NCBI GenBank assembly: GCA_023411375.1
Contig: JAEYOW010000010.1
Coordinates: 186,001 to 250,000 of the forward strand
From: Bacillota bacterium
GTDB taxonomy: Bacteria; Bacillota; Clostridia; Christensenellales; Aristaeellaceae
DNA length: 64,000 bases
Direction: 5' to 3'
Below the pieces are notes generated by a model. That model was not told where the DNA came from and did no database searches. It saw only the letters and a list, made by a program, of their open reading frames with translations. Numbering within the stretch: position 1 is the first letter of the stretch; every line of letters starts with the position of its first letter. The position numbers and the translations under genes are program-made. Below are positions 51,120 to 60,358 of the stretch, piece after piece.

Positions 51120-51539
51120 ATGAAAACGATCCTGTTTATCTGCACGGGCAACACCTGCCGCAGCCCCATGGCCGAGTGCATGTTTAACGCCCTTTGCCAA
51201 AAAGAGGGCCGCACAGACCTGCGCGCCGTTTCCGCGGGGATGAACGCCTTTGCCAACGCGCCCGCCTCCGAGGGGGCGCGCCGCGCTATGCGCCGGCGGG
51301 GGCTTTCCCTGGCCGAGCACCGTTCTCAACCGCTGACGGAGCGCCTTTTGCGCGACGTGTCGCTGGTTGTGGGGATGACGCAGGGGCATGTGGACGCGGC
51401 GATGAGGATGTATCCAAACGTGAACATTCCCATGCGTGTCTTTAACTCCCCCATCGCCGACCCCTACGGCGGGGGCGACGAGGCCTACGAGCACGCCGCG
51501 CGGGAGATAGAGCGCCAGTTGCCCGCGCTGCTTACGTAA
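51120..51539 (+). CDS. ywlE: Protein arginine phosphatase YwlE-like
   Basis: A 139-residue low-molecular-weight phosphatase. The P-loop is CTGNTCRSPMAE; Thr after Asn (CxGNTCRS) is the residue that favours phospho-arginine over phosphotyrosine in YwlE. The general-acid Asp is in IADPYGGGDEAY. YwlE removes the arginine phosphate marks made by McsB for Clp degradation. The ATG follows GGGAGG. Its place after the Sua5-type gene is the same as in Bacillus. Confidence 0.9.
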   Translation: MKTILFICTGNTCRSPMAECMFNALCQKEGRTDLRAVSAGMNAFANAPASEGARRAMRRRGLSLAEHRSQPLTERLLRDVSLVVGMTQGHVDAAMRMYPNVNIPMRVFNSPIADPYGGGDEAYEHAAREIERQLPALLT

Positions 51540-51584
51540 ACGGTTTGTTTGCATTTGCCTGAGATTAAAGGAGTGTGGACGCTC

Positions 51585-52559
51585 GTGTGCCTTCTGCTGG
51601 TTCCTCCCACGCCCGAAGACCGGGAGCGCGTTTGGGATTATTGGAACGAATTCCGTAAAAACGGCGAAGCCATGCCCGGCGCCGCCGGCCTAGAAAGCTG
51701 TGAAACTTACGGAGAATGGCTTGCCGCCGTTTGCGACAACGCAAGCGAGGCGACTGTGCGCACGGGATTGGTTCCGGCCACCACGTTGCTCGCCCTCGAC
51801 GCGGACGCAGGCAGGCTGGTGGGCATGATCGATATTCGCCACAGGCTCAACGCCCATTTGCTCGCCGTCGGCGGCCACATTGGCTACAGCGTTCGAAAAT
51901 CCTGCCGCCGCCGGGGGTACGCCAGGCGCATGCTTGCGCTGGCGCTGGACCGCTGCCGCGGGCTGGGCCTTAACCGCGTGCTCGTCACCTGCGACCGGCT
52001 CAACGTCGCCTCCGCCCGGACCATTCTGGCAAACGGCGGCGTGCTGGAAAATGAGGTTCCGCAAGATGGCCGCGTAACGCAGCGGTACTGGATTGACCTG
52101 GGCACAGTTTCTCCAGGGCACTTCAGAGCTCTTTCTGCGGTTTTTCCGGTGCTGCTCAAGGCGGGTGGAGACGGGCTGCGCGTGCTGCTGCACCGGCGGC
52201 AAAATACCGGCTACATGGACGGCCTGTGGGATTTTGCGGGCAGCGGCCATGTGGACGGCGGTGAAACCGCCCGCGAGTGCCGGGAGGAACTGGGCATCTC
52301 CGTGCGGCCGGAGGACGCCGTTTTTTCCCATCTGTGTCACAGGGTCGGCCTGAACGGCCGGCGCACGTATTACGATCTTTACTTTCGCGTGGAGGCGTTT
52401 TCAGGCGAGCCGCGCATCGCGGAGCCGGACAAATGCGCAGAGCTTCAGTGGTTTCCCGTGAGCGCCCTGCCTGAGGGTATGATTTCCCTTCGAAGGGACG
52501 CGCTTCAAAGCCTGCTCGCCGGAATTGCGTACAGCGAGCGTCTGCCCGGAAAGGAATAA
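51585..52559 (+). CDS. GNAT acetyltransferase fused to a Nudix domain with shortened Nudix box
   Basis: A 324-residue fusion. The N-terminal half is GNAT (GRLVGMIDIRHRLN, GYSVRKSCRRRGYARRMLAL). The C-terminal half is Nudix, with GHVDGGE then RECREELGI. Normally seven residues separate that Glu from the RE pair; here only two (TA) do, a deletion of about five residues inside the box, so hydrolase activity is doubtful. The GTG at 51585 is 11 nt after AAAGGAG; a TTG at 51549 opens the frame earlier. Substrates are unknown. Confidence 0.8.
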   Translation: MCLLLVPPTPEDRERVWDYWNEFRKNGEAMPGAAGLESCETYGEWLAAVCDNASEATVRTGLVPATTLLALDADAGRLVGMIDIRHRLNAHLLAVGGHIGYSVRKSCRRRGYARRMLALALDRCRGLGLNRVLVTCDRLNVASARTILANGGVLENEVPQDGRVTQRYWIDLGTVSPGHFRALSAVFPVLLKAGGDGLRVLLHRRQNTGYMDGLWDFAGSGHVDGGETARECREELGISVRPEDAVFSHLCHRVGLNGRRTYYDLYFRVEAFSGEPRIAEPDKCAELQWFPVSALPEGMISLRRDALQSLLAGIAYSERLPGKE

Positions 52560-52564
52560 AATCC

Positions 52565-53098
52565 ATGAACGCAGATTATCGCGCGCTTGATATCCACGAC
52601 GTCGGCCTGTCCCTTTTTTCGCATTTTCAGCGCAGGCAGGCCGTAAACCTGTGCCGCCGAAAAGCGGACGACCGTTGGGTTATTGTCGCGGATCCGTTTG
52701 TAGATGATTGGAGCCAGGCGGACTATGGGAAGCTCGTCTCCTGCCTCAAGGGCACAATCGCGGGCGGCGGAGCGGTGTTTGGCGCGTTTATGGAGGGCCG
52801 CCTGAAGGGCTTTGCTTCCGTAGAGGCGCGCCCCTTCGGCCGGCACGGCGAATACCTTGATCTAACCAGCTTGCATGTATCCGGGGACGTAAGGGGGCTG
52901 GGATTGGGACGCCGCCTCTTTGCCATGGCCTGTGCCTGGGCAAAGGCGCACGGGGCGAAAAAGCTTTACATTTCCGCGCATTCGGCGGTGGAAACGCAGG
53001 CGTTCTACCGGGCCGTGGGCTGCGTGGACGCGTTGGAGCCCAACTGCGCGCATGTGGAAAGGGAGCCCTACGACTGCCAGCTGGAGCGCATGTTGTAG
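52565..53098 (+). CDS. GNAT-family N-acetyltransferase
   Basis: A 177-residue GNAT protein; the acetyl-CoA loop is VSGDVRGLGLGRRLFAMAC, followed by AKKLYISAHSAVETQAFYRA, typical of the family C-terminus. It starts 5 nt after the GNAT-Nudix gene with GGAAAGGA. The substrate is unknown. Confidence 0.85.
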   Translation: MNADYRALDIHDVGLSLFSHFQRRQAVNLCRRKADDRWVIVADPFVDDWSQADYGKLVSCLKGTIAGGGAVFGAFMEGRLKGFASVEARPFGRHGEYLDLTSLHVSGDVRGLGLGRRLFAMACAWAKAHGAKKLYISAHSAVETQAFYRAVGCVDALEPNCAHVEREPYDCQLERML

Positions 53099-53134
53099 CC
53101 AGCCGCCCAATTTTATATGGAATGGAGGGACGCC

Positions 53135-54067
53135 ATGCCTTCATCGCACCGTTCACCACACATCCCTGATTGGGATACTGCCGCCCGCGCGCACGGCGGC
53201 AGGGCGTCGCTCCTGCCCGTCTCGCGTCTTGGCGAACTTCGCCAGCTCATCCTTCGCGCTGCGGGCGAAAACGAATTAAACGGCTTTCAACGCTGGATTG
53301 TGGAGGATATGTACCGCTTCGACCCGCCGGCTCCCTCTGCCGGCAGCGTTTTGTTGCTGGCGCTTCCTCATCCGTTTTATGCGGACGTGCGCTTTTCGCA
53401 CGGCGGGCGGGAATTTGTCTTTCCCTGCCCAGTAGCCTTAAATCCAAGAGCTTCGCGCGCATGGGTGGACGAGGCCGCTTCCCGCGCGGGCTTTCGCCTG
53501 TGGCCTGCGGAGCGCCTGCCGCTCAAGCGCGTGGCGGTTCACAGCGGGCTTGCGAAATACGGGCGTAACAACCTGGCCTATGTGCCGGGCCTGGGCAGTA
53601 ACCTGTGCTTTGTCGCCTTCTTTACGAACTGCCCGTGCGAGAGCGACCCATGGACAACGGACGTGGCGGCGCCGGAATGCGCGGGCTGCGGCCGCTGTGT
53701 CCGCGCCTGCCCTACGGGCGCCATCCTGCCCGGGCGTTTTCTGATCGACAACCTTCGCTGCTTAAGCTGTTTAAACGAATCGCCCGATGAATTTCCGGAC
53801 TGGCTCCCGGCGGAGGCGCATCATACGCTATATGATTGCCTGCGCTGCCAGCAGGCCTGTCCCATGAACGAGGGGCGGCTTAATAAAGCGGAGGACGAGG
53901 TTTGGTTCAGCGCGGAGGAAACGGACAGGCTGCTAAACGGCGGCGCGCTTTCCTCCTTCTCACCCGACGCCCGGCGCAAATTTGCCTATCTGGGACTGGA
54001 ACCCTGGTTCAGAGCCATCCCGCGCAACCTGCGCGCGCTGATTAACGGCGCCACCCATCAGCCCTGA
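53135..54067 (+). CDS. Double [4Fe-4S] cluster protein related to epoxyqueuosine reductase
   Basis: A 310-residue iron-sulfur protein. The N-terminal domain includes LKRVAVHSGLAKYGRNNL, the segment typical of QueG-like proteins, followed by ferredoxin motifs CAGCGRCVRACPTGAI and CLRCQQACPMN. It lacks the long C-terminal HEAT region of full QueG, so it may be a QueG-like reductase of another substrate. The ATG at 53135 follows GGAGGG; ATG 53117 precedes it. It stands between GNAT and DUF3788 genes. Confidence 0.8.
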   Translation: MPSSHRSPHIPDWDTAARAHGGRASLLPVSRLGELRQLILRAAGENELNGFQRWIVEDMYRFDPPAPSAGSVLLLALPHPFYADVRFSHGGREFVFPCPVALNPRASRAWVDEAASRAGFRLWPAERLPLKRVAVHSGLAKYGRNNLAYVPGLGSNLCFVAFFTNCPCESDPWTTDVAAPECAGCGRCVRACPTGAILPGRFLIDNLRCLSCLNESPDEFPDWLPAEAHHTLYDCLRCQQACPMNEGRLNKAEDEVWFSAEETDRLLNGGALSSFSPDARRKFAYLGLEPWFRAIPRNLRALINGATHQP

Positions 54068-54097
54068 ATTACGCCCGCTATCAAAGGAGGCACGACT

Positions 54098-54550
54098 ATG
54101 GAATGGCATGAGCTTTTCCCCAAAACCCGCCAGCCTGAGTCAAGCGAAATCGACGCCTACATCGAAAGTCCGCTATGGGCCGAATTTTGCGGCTGGCTCC
54201 AAGCGGCGTATGCCGCCGGGCCGCTTATCCAGTATAGCGTGTGCTCCGGCGCGCCCGGCTGGAACGTCAAATTCCGCAAGGGCAGCCGGGCTATCTGCAC
54301 CAACTACCCCCGGCGGGAATACTTCACCTGCCTGGTCTGCATCGGCGGCCGGGAGGCGGCTCAGGCGGAGCTGCTCTTGCCCGCGTGCGGCTCGTATGTG
54401 CGGGAGCTGTATTTTTCCGTCCAGCCGTTCAACGGCGCGCGCTGGCTCATGATCAACGTCGATTCGCCCGCCGTGCTTAACGACTTAAAAAGGCTGGTTT
54501 CCGCCCGTATGGGCACACCAAAAGCGCGGAAGGCAACCAACGAAATATAA
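54098..54550 (+). CDS. DUF3788-like protein
   Basis: A 150-residue cytosolic protein: WAEFCGWLQAAYAAGPLIQY, SGAPGWNVKFRKGSRAICTN and a C-terminal NDLKRLVSARM. This matches the DUF3788 pattern, whose function is unknown. The ATG follows AAAGGAGG. It lies in line with its neighbours, 30 nt after the iron-sulfur gene. Confidence 0.7.
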   Translation: MEWHELFPKTRQPESSEIDAYIESPLWAEFCGWLQAAYAAGPLIQYSVCSGAPGWNVKFRKGSRAICTNYPRREYFTCLVCIGGREAAQAELLLPACGSYVRELYFSVQPFNGARWLMINVDSPAVLNDLKRLVSARMGTPKARKATNEI

Positions 54551-54571
54551 TCATCAGGGAGGGACCTATCA

Positions 54572-56248
54572 ATGAAACTCACCTTTTTGGGCGCGGCGCG
54601 CGAGGTAACGGGCAGCCGCTTTCTGCTCAACGCCTGTGAAAAAAACATTATGGTGGACTACGGCATGGAGCAGGGCGTCGACCTCTATGAGAACGCCCCG
54701 CTGCCCGTCCCGGAATCCGAAATCGATTATGTTTTCCTGACCCATGCGCACATCGACCACAGCGGGTATTTGCCGTTGCTTTATAAAAACGGCTTCCGGG
54801 GCAAAATTTTCGCCACGGACGCCACCACCGACCTGTGTGAAATTATGCTGCTGGATTCCGCGCATATCCAGGAGATGGACGCCGAGTGGAAAAACCGCAA
54901 GGCGCAGCGCAGCGGCAGGCCGCTTGAGGAGCCGCTTTATACCCAGGAGCATGCGCTTAAAACGCATGAGCTGTTTGTGCCCTGCCATTATGGGCAACGG
55001 GTGGAGGTCTGCCCCGGCGTCAGCATTCGCATGGTGGATGTGGGACATCTGCTGGGTTCCGCTTCCATCGAGGTGAGCGTAACCGAGGATGGACAAACCA
55101 AGACCCTGGTGTTTTCCGGCGACGTGGGCAATCTGCGCCAGCCGCTTCTGCGCGATCCCCAGTATCTGCAAAAGGCTGATTTTGTCGTAATGGAATCCAC
55201 CTACGGCGACCGCAGCCATGGGCCTGTGCCCGATTATCTGAGCGCCTTGACGGAGGTTTTGCAGACGACCTTCGACCGGGGCGGCAACGTCGTCATCCCC
55301 AGCTTTGCCGTAGGACGCACACAGGAGATGCTTTATTTTATCCGCCAGCTCAAGCAGGAGGGGCGCATAAAGGGCCACGACGGTTTCCCTGTTTATGTGG
55401 ACAGCCCGCTGGGCATCAAGGCCACCAATATCTTTAACGAAAACACCCTGGAGTGCGCCGATGAGGAAACCCTCACCCTCCTGCGGCAGGGGATTAACCC
55501 CCTTACGTTCAGCGACCTGCGGGTGGCGCAAAGCGCGGACGAAAGCAAGCTCATCAACGACGACCCCACCCCGAAGGTCATTATTTCCGCCAGCGGTATG
55601 TGCGACGCGGGCCGTATCCGCCATCACTTGAAGCACAACCTGTGGCGGCCTGAAAGCACTGTGCTGTTTGTCGGATACCAGAGCGTGGGCACGCTGGGTC
55701 GCAGCTTGGTAGACGGCGCTGACGAGGTCAAGCTGTTCGGTGAAACCATTCATGTTCGCGCCACAATTGAGAAACTGGCGGGCATCAGCGGTCATGCGGA
55801 TAACAACGGCCTTCTTAAATGGATATCCAGCTTCGCCCCCAAGCCCACGCACGTCTTTGTGGTGCATGGCGAGGACGAGGTGGCCGAAACCTTCGCCGCG
55901 CGCTTAAGGGATGAGTTGGGCCTTGACGCCTCCGCGCCCTACAACGGCGAAAGCTGGCGACTTTACCCTCTGCAAAAGGTGGCGGAGGGCAACCACGCCA
56001 AGCTCAAAAAGCCCGTACGGGATGCCGCCGCGATGGAGGCCGTGCCGGCGCGCGTCGCGCCAAAGCCGGGCAGCGCCGCAGCAGACAGGCAGGACGCTTC
56101 GCGCGCCAGCGAGAGCTATTCGCAGCTTACGCTCGCGGCGCACAAGCTGCTGGACGTTGTGGAGCGCATGCAAAACCGGGGTAAAAAGGAGCAGCGCAAG
56201 CTCACCAGCGGCATTCTCGCGCTGGTTAAGAAATTCAGCCGCAGGTAA
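54572..56248 (+). CDS. MBL-fold beta-CASP ribonuclease-like protein
   Basis: A 558-residue metallo-beta-lactamase/beta-CASP protein. The zinc motif is LTHAHIDHSGYLPLL, followed by later His/Asp ligands (DVGHLLGSA, FSGDVGN), the beta-CASP insert with SFAVGRTQEML, and the closing motifs SASGMCDAGRI and ISGHADNNGLLKW. This group includes RNA-processing nucleases similar to eukaryotic CPSF-73. The C-terminal 100 residues are charged and Ala-rich and not part of the core. RNA is the likely substrate. Confidence 0.9.
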   Translation: MKLTFLGAAREVTGSRFLLNACEKNIMVDYGMEQGVDLYENAPLPVPESEIDYVFLTHAHIDHSGYLPLLYKNGFRGKIFATDATTDLCEIMLLDSAHIQEMDAEWKNRKAQRSGRPLEEPLYTQEHALKTHELFVPCHYGQRVEVCPGVSIRMVDVGHLLGSASIEVSVTEDGQTKTLVFSGDVGNLRQPLLRDPQYLQKADFVVMESTYGDRSHGPVPDYLSALTEVLQTTFDRGGNVVIPSFAVGRTQEMLYFIRQLKQEGRIKGHDGFPVYVDSPLGIKATNIFNENTLECADEETLTLLRQGINPLTFSDLRVAQSADESKLINDDPTPKVIISASGMCDAGRIRHHLKHNLWRPESTVLFVGYQSVGTLGRSLVDGADEVKLFGETIHVRATIEKLAGISGHADNNGLLKWISSFAPKPTHVFVVHGEDEVAETFAARLRDELGLDASAPYNGESWRLYPLQKVAEGNHAKLKKPVRDAAAMEAVPARVAPKPGSAAADRQDASRASESYSQLTLAAHKLLDVVERMQNRGKKEQRKLTSGILALVKKFSRR

Positions 56249-56303
56249 ACGCCGCGCGCCCCAATACAAAAGCAAAGCCTTCACGGCAAAGGAGCGGCTT
56301 TTC

Positions 56304-57611
56304 ATGTCATCCTTCAAAAATCAATCCGGTAAAAGGGCCTTTTTGGGCGGGTATGTAATCAGTGGCAGGGAGGACTGCGCGCCCGTGCGCGCCGACGTGC
56401 TGGCCGAGGGCGGGATAATCACCAAAATCGGAAGCTTCGACCCTTCCGGCTTAGAAACCGTTGATTGCGCGGGCCGTTACCTTACCCCGGGCCTGATCAA
56501 TATGCATGCACACCTGTTTGGCACGGGCAGGCCCAGCAAGGCGCTGGGCGGCGGAGGCGCGCAAAAGGCGGTACTTGCCTTTATCCGAACCCCGCCCGGC
56601 CGCCGGGCGCTGGACGGCATGGTTAGTTCCCATGTCTTGGCGGAGCTGGATTCCGGCGTGACGACGCTTCGCGCCGTGGGCGATTTTCTGGGCTCGGACT
56701 TGCGCGTGCGTAACGCCGTTCGCGGCGGGCAAAAGCCCGGTCCGCGTATGTTCTGCTCCGGCACGGCCATCACCGTGCCCACGGGCCACGGCGACGGCAC
56801 CTTCGCGCAAACCGCCTCCGACCCTGCGGATCTTGTCCGCCTCGTGGACGAGCACCATGCCGCCGGCGCTGATTTCATCAAAATCTGCGTAACGGGCGGC
56901 GTGATGGACGCGACCGAGAAAGGCCATCCCGGCGTGCTCAAAATGAGCCTGGAACAGACGCGCGCCGTGTGCGGCCGCGCGCACGCGCTCGGCCTCAAGG
57001 TCGCCTCCCATACCGAGAGTCCGGAGGGCATGGCCGTCGCCATCGAGGGCGGCGTGGATACCATCGAGCATGGCGCGCCCTTTGGCGAAGCCCATCAGGA
57101 GCTGCTTCGCAGGCGCGGCGGCGGCGTAATCATGACGTTTTCGCCCGCTTTGCCCCTCGCGCGCCTGTCTCCCCAGGTTACAAAGCTAAATCCGCTGTGC
57201 GTCTATAACAGCGAGGTTGTGCTGGAGGGCATGCGCGAGGGCGGGCGAACCGCCATGGCGGCGGGCATCCCGGTAGGCTTGGGCACGGACGCCTCCTGCC
57301 CTTTCGCGACACAGTACAACATGTGGCGAGAGGTTTGGTATTTTCAGCGGATGATGGGCGTTTCCCACGCGCGCGCCCTGTACGCCGCCACGCTCGCCAA
57401 CGCCGAAATACTGGGCATTTCTGCGCTGACCGGTTCCATCGAGGAAGGAAAGTCCGCCGACCTTCTGATCCTTGATCAAAACCCGCTGGACGATCTGCGC
57501 GCGCTTGCCGCTCCCCGCGCCGTGGTGCTGGAAGGCGCCGTCCGCGTACCCAGGCTTAAAAAGATAGCCGCCGTGGAATCGGAGCTGGACCGCCTTTTTG
57601 AAATGCTATAG
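56304..57611 (+). CDS. Metal-dependent amidohydrolase (prolidase/imidazolonepropionase-like)
   Basis: A 435-residue amidohydrolase-superfamily enzyme. Metal ligands are visible: NMHAHLFG (HxH), FIKICVTGG (probable carbamylated Lys), ASHTESPEG, EHGAPFG and GTDASCPF (Asp). It resembles cytosolic prolidase-type members that hydrolyse dipeptides or cyclic amides; the exact substrate is unknown. The ATG at 56304 follows AAAGGAG; the frame is open far upstream inside the MBL gene but without homology. Confidence 0.88.
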   Translation: MSSFKNQSGKRAFLGGYVISGREDCAPVRADVLAEGGIITKIGSFDPSGLETVDCAGRYLTPGLINMHAHLFGTGRPSKALGGGGAQKAVLAFIRTPPGRRALDGMVSSHVLAELDSGVTTLRAVGDFLGSDLRVRNAVRGGQKPGPRMFCSGTAITVPTGHGDGTFAQTASDPADLVRLVDEHHAAGADFIKICVTGGVMDATEKGHPGVLKMSLEQTRAVCGRAHALGLKVASHTESPEGMAVAIEGGVDTIEHGAPFGEAHQELLRRRGGGVIMTFSPALPLARLSPQVTKLNPLCVYNSEVVLEGMREGGRTAMAAGIPVGLGTDASCPFATQYNMWREVWYFQRMMGVSHARALYAATLANAEILGISALTGSIEEGKSADLLILDQNPLDDLRALAAPRAVVLEGAVRVPRLKKIAAVESELDRLFEML

Positions 57612-57655
57612 CCGCAGGCCAAACGGCCGCCAATCAACAACAGGAGGCCGGGTTT

Positions 57656-58609
57656 ATGGAAAGCTACCGCTTTGATTACAGCGAATGGGTCACGTTAAAC
57701 GGCGACAGGCAGAACATCCGTGTGCGCTCTCAAAACCAGGAAAATCCCGTTATCCTCTTTTTGCACGGCGGACCGGGCGTGTGCGACCGCCATTGGGTGC
57801 TTGAGTACCAAAGCGCCCTGAGCGATTCCTTCACCCTTGTGATGTGGGATCAGCGCGGCGCGGGCAAAAGCTTTACCCGTGCCAGCCTGTCCCGGCCCGT
57901 GCGCGTCTCCGATTACGTGGACGACGCGGAGGCGCTGGTCCGCTACCTGTGCGGGAAGTTCAACCGTGAAAAAATCATTCTCGCCTGCCACTCGTGGGGT
58001 ACGGTAATCGGCACGCGGCTGGCCGCGCGCTCCCCGGCGCTTGTCGCGGCGTATATCGGGCAGGGCCAGTTTGTCAACGGCGCTGAAAACGAGCGCCTTT
58101 CCTACCAGTTCTGCCTGGATGAGGCCACGCGGCTAAACGACCGCAAGGCGCTTCAAAAGCTCAGGCCGCCCGTGGAGGGCGTTTACCCAAACCAGGCCGC
58201 GATGATGGCTCAGCGCGACTGTTTGACCCGCTTCGGCGGGGCAAACCACAAACGGCGCGGCGGTATGATCCAGTCGCTGCTGTTGCCGCTTCTGCGTACA
58301 AAGGAATATGGCCTTCGCGACCTGTCGGCCTACGCCCGGGGCGCGGCGCATTTAAGCGCGGCCCTGTGGGATGAGGTTGTGGCTTGCCGCTTTGATCAAA
58401 CCGTGCCCGCGCTTGCCATGCCGGTACTGATGACCATCGGGCGCTTCGATTACAATACGCCCGCGGAGCTTGCCAAAAAGTGGTTTGACACGCTGGACGC
58501 TCCGCGTAAGGAATGGGTCTGGTTTGAGGATTCCGCCCACTCCCCCATCCACGAGGAACCGGAGCGCTGGGGCGAGTGCGTGCGGGCATTCTGCCTCTCC
58601 CTCTCCTGA
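57656..58609 (+). CDS. Alpha/beta hydrolase (proline iminopeptidase-like)
   Basis: A 317-residue alpha/beta hydrolase. The oxyanion motif is LHGGPGVCDRHW, the nucleophile elbow CHSWGTVIG, the Asp in TIGRFDYNTP and the His in DSAHSPIHEEP. HGGPG is typical of proline iminopeptidases and tricorn-like aminopeptidases. The ATG at 57656 follows AGGAGG. Next to an amidohydrolase of prolidase type, it may take part in peptide breakdown. Confidence 0.88.
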   Translation: MESYRFDYSEWVTLNGDRQNIRVRSQNQENPVILFLHGGPGVCDRHWVLEYQSALSDSFTLVMWDQRGAGKSFTRASLSRPVRVSDYVDDAEALVRYLCGKFNREKIILACHSWGTVIGTRLAARSPALVAAYIGQGQFVNGAENERLSYQFCLDEATRLNDRKALQKLRPPVEGVYPNQAAMMAQRDCLTRFGGANHKRRGGMIQSLLLPLLRTKEYGLRDLSAYARGAAHLSAALWDEVVACRFDQTVPALAMPVLMTIGRFDYNTPAELAKKWFDTLDAPRKEWVWFEDSAHSPIHEEPERWGECVRAFCLSLS

Positions 58610-58695
58610 GCGCCCAATTTCCCCTTGCATTTTCATCCGTATGGGTCTATGCTGGTTCTCAGGGGAAACCCCAATCTCATACTGAAGGTGATCTC

Positions 58696-59043
58696 ATGCA
58701 GGTGGTAATGTTGGTACTCAACAAGACCGAATGCCTGGAGGCGCTTCTTGAGGCGCTTCTTGAAAACGGCATTCACGGCGGCACGGTGCTGGATAGCACG
58801 GGTATGATGCGCGTCATCGATCAAAGCGGCGACGATCTTCCCATGTTCGGCGCGTTCCGTCAGCTTTTTGACCCCGAGCGCAAGAGCAGTAAGACCCTGG
58901 TGATGGTGTTGGAGGATGCCGAGGTGGAAATCGCACGCCGGGTGATCGGAAAGGTCACGGGCGGTTTGGATAAGCCTGACACGGGTATTCTTTTCGCCAT
59001 GCCCGCTCTTTTCGTGGAGGGATTGGGGGCCGGCGGGCAATGA
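58696..59043 (+). CDS. PII-like signalling protein
   Basis: A 115-residue protein of PII-like fold: VVMLVLNKTECLEALLEALL, HGGTVLDSTGMMRVI, and TLVMVLEDAEVEIARRVIGK form the beta-alpha-beta repeats; a T-loop-like stretch follows DQSGDDLP. The canonical uridylylation Tyr of GlnB is not evident. The ATG at 58696 follows AAGGTG, and its stop overlaps the antiporter start (ATGA). The pairing implies it binds a nucleotide or ion signal and controls the antiporter, by analogy with PII-like partners of transporters. Confidence 0.7.
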   Translation: MQVVMLVLNKTECLEALLEALLENGIHGGTVLDSTGMMRVIDQSGDDLPMFGAFRQLFDPERKSSKTLVMVLEDAEVEIARRVIGKVTGGLDKPDTGILFAMPALFVEGLGAGGQ

Positions 59044-60236
59044 ATACGCTGTTGGCCCTTTCCATTGCCATCGCGGCCGGGCTCGCGCTGAGCCGCCTTT
59101 GCAAGCTCGTCCACCTTCCCAACGTCACCGCCTTTCTCGTAGGCGGCCTATTGATCGGCCCTTCTGTTTTTGGCGTCATTCCCAAAGCCGTCGCAGACAG
59201 CTTCGATATCATCACCGAGGTCGCGCTGGGTTTCATCGCCTACTCCATCGGCGCCGAGTTTAAAATGAGCTATCTCAAAAAGATCGGCGCGAAGCCCCTC
59301 ACCATCACGGCCTTTGAGGGCTTGTCCGCGGTTCTGCTGGTAGATCTGGTTTTGATTACGCTTTCCGTGCTGGGCGTGCCCGGCTTCGACCTGCCCATGT
59401 GCATCGCGCTGGGCGCGATCGCCGCCGCCACCGCGCCTGCCGCCACGCTGATGGTCATCCGCCAGTATAAGGCAAAGGGCCCGGTCAGCGAGATGCTTCT
59501 GCCCGTCGTCGCCATGGACGACGCGCTCGGGCTGATCGCGTTCGCGGTCTCCATGAACATCGCCCAGGCGCTTGCCAGCGGCGCGGCCATCACCGTAACA
59601 AGCATGCTTTTGCAGCCGCTGTTTGAAATTGTTTGCTCCATCGCGCTGGGCGTCGGGCTGGGCTTTGTACTCAGCTACTGCGCGCGGTTTTTCAAGTCGC
59701 GCGGCAACAAGCTGGCGCTCACCATCGCCTTTGTGCTGCTGGCGCTGGCGCTATGCGACCTGTGGAACCTCTCCAACCTGCTTTGCATTATGATGGTCGG
59801 CGCGGTCATGACCAACTTCTGCAGCGCGTCCAACATCATTATCGAACAGACGGACCGCTTTACGCCGCCGCTGTTCCTGCTGTTCTTCGTCATCTCCGGC
59901 GCGGACCTCAACCTGAGCGTTCTGCCCACCGTGGGGCTCGTCGGCCTGTGCTATGTGGTGGTGCGCGCCCTTGGCAAGTGGCTTGGCGCCTTCCTTGGTT
60001 CCCGGGCGGTTCACGCGCATCCCAACGTGCAGAAATACCTTGGCTTTACGCTGATCCCTCAGGCGGGCGTCGCCATTGGCATGGCGCAGCTGGCGCTGAC
60101 AAGGCTGCCCCAGTACGGGCAGCAGATTCAGGCCGTGGTGCTGGCCGGCACGCTCATTTACGAACTGATCGGCCCTGTCGTGACCAAGCTGGCGCTCACA
60201 AAGGCGGGTGAAATCGCCCCCACCGCCGGTAAATAG
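59040..60236 (+). CDS. CPA2-family cation:proton antiporter
   Basis: A 398-residue membrane antiporter with about 12 TM helices. The CPA2 core Asp pair is in AMDDALGLIAF, the unwound helix has ALGAIAAATAPAATLMV, and LVGGLLIGPSVFGV is the N-terminal signature. There is no C-terminal RCK domain, so ligand control may be supplied by the PII-like protein encoded in front, with which it overlaps by 4 nt. The ion (Na+ or K+) cannot be read from the sequence. A terminator follows. Confidence 0.9.
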   Translation: MNTLLALSIAIAAGLALSRLCKLVHLPNVTAFLVGGLLIGPSVFGVIPKAVADSFDIITEVALGFIAYSIGAEFKMSYLKKIGAKPLTITAFEGLSAVLLVDLVLITLSVLGVPGFDLPMCIALGAIAAATAPAATLMVIRQYKAKGPVSEMLLPVVAMDDALGLIAFAVSMNIAQALASGAAITVTSMLLQPLFEIVCSIALGVGLGFVLSYCARFFKSRGNKLALTIAFVLLALALCDLWNLSNLLCIMMVGAVMTNFCSASNIIIEQTDRFTPPLFLLFFVISGADLNLSVLPTVGLVGLCYVVVRALGKWLGAFLGSRAVHAHPNVQKYLGFTLIPQAGVAIGMAQLALTRLPQYGQQIQAVVLAGTLIYELIGPVVTKLALTKAGEIAPTAGK

Positions 60237-60248
60237 GCGCGGATTTTG

Positions 60249-60285
60249 CCGCCGGACATTCCGAAAGGTTCTGTCCGGCGGTTTT
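60249..60285 (+). terminator. Terminator after the antiporter
   Basis: CCGCCGGACA (60249-60258) and TGTCCGGCGG (60272-60281), perfect 10-bp stem, then TTTTGATTT. Confidence 0.9.
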
Positions 60286-60288
60286 GAT

Positions 60289-60317
60289 TTGCATTTTTCT
60301 CTCTGGCATAGTATGAT
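60289..60317 (+). promoter_or_regulatory. Promoter of the phosphonate operon
   Basis: TTGCAT (60289-60294), 17 bp, TATGAT (60312-60317), about 42 nt before the first ATG and directly after the preceding terminator. Confidence 0.7.
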
Positions 60318-60358
60318 AAAGTGTAAAAATTTGTGGAATAACAGGAGATGCCGTATTC

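Noticed and set aside
54569..55867. 432-codon minus frame across the beta-CASP gene
   Set aside because: Shadow of a clear MBL-fold coding region.
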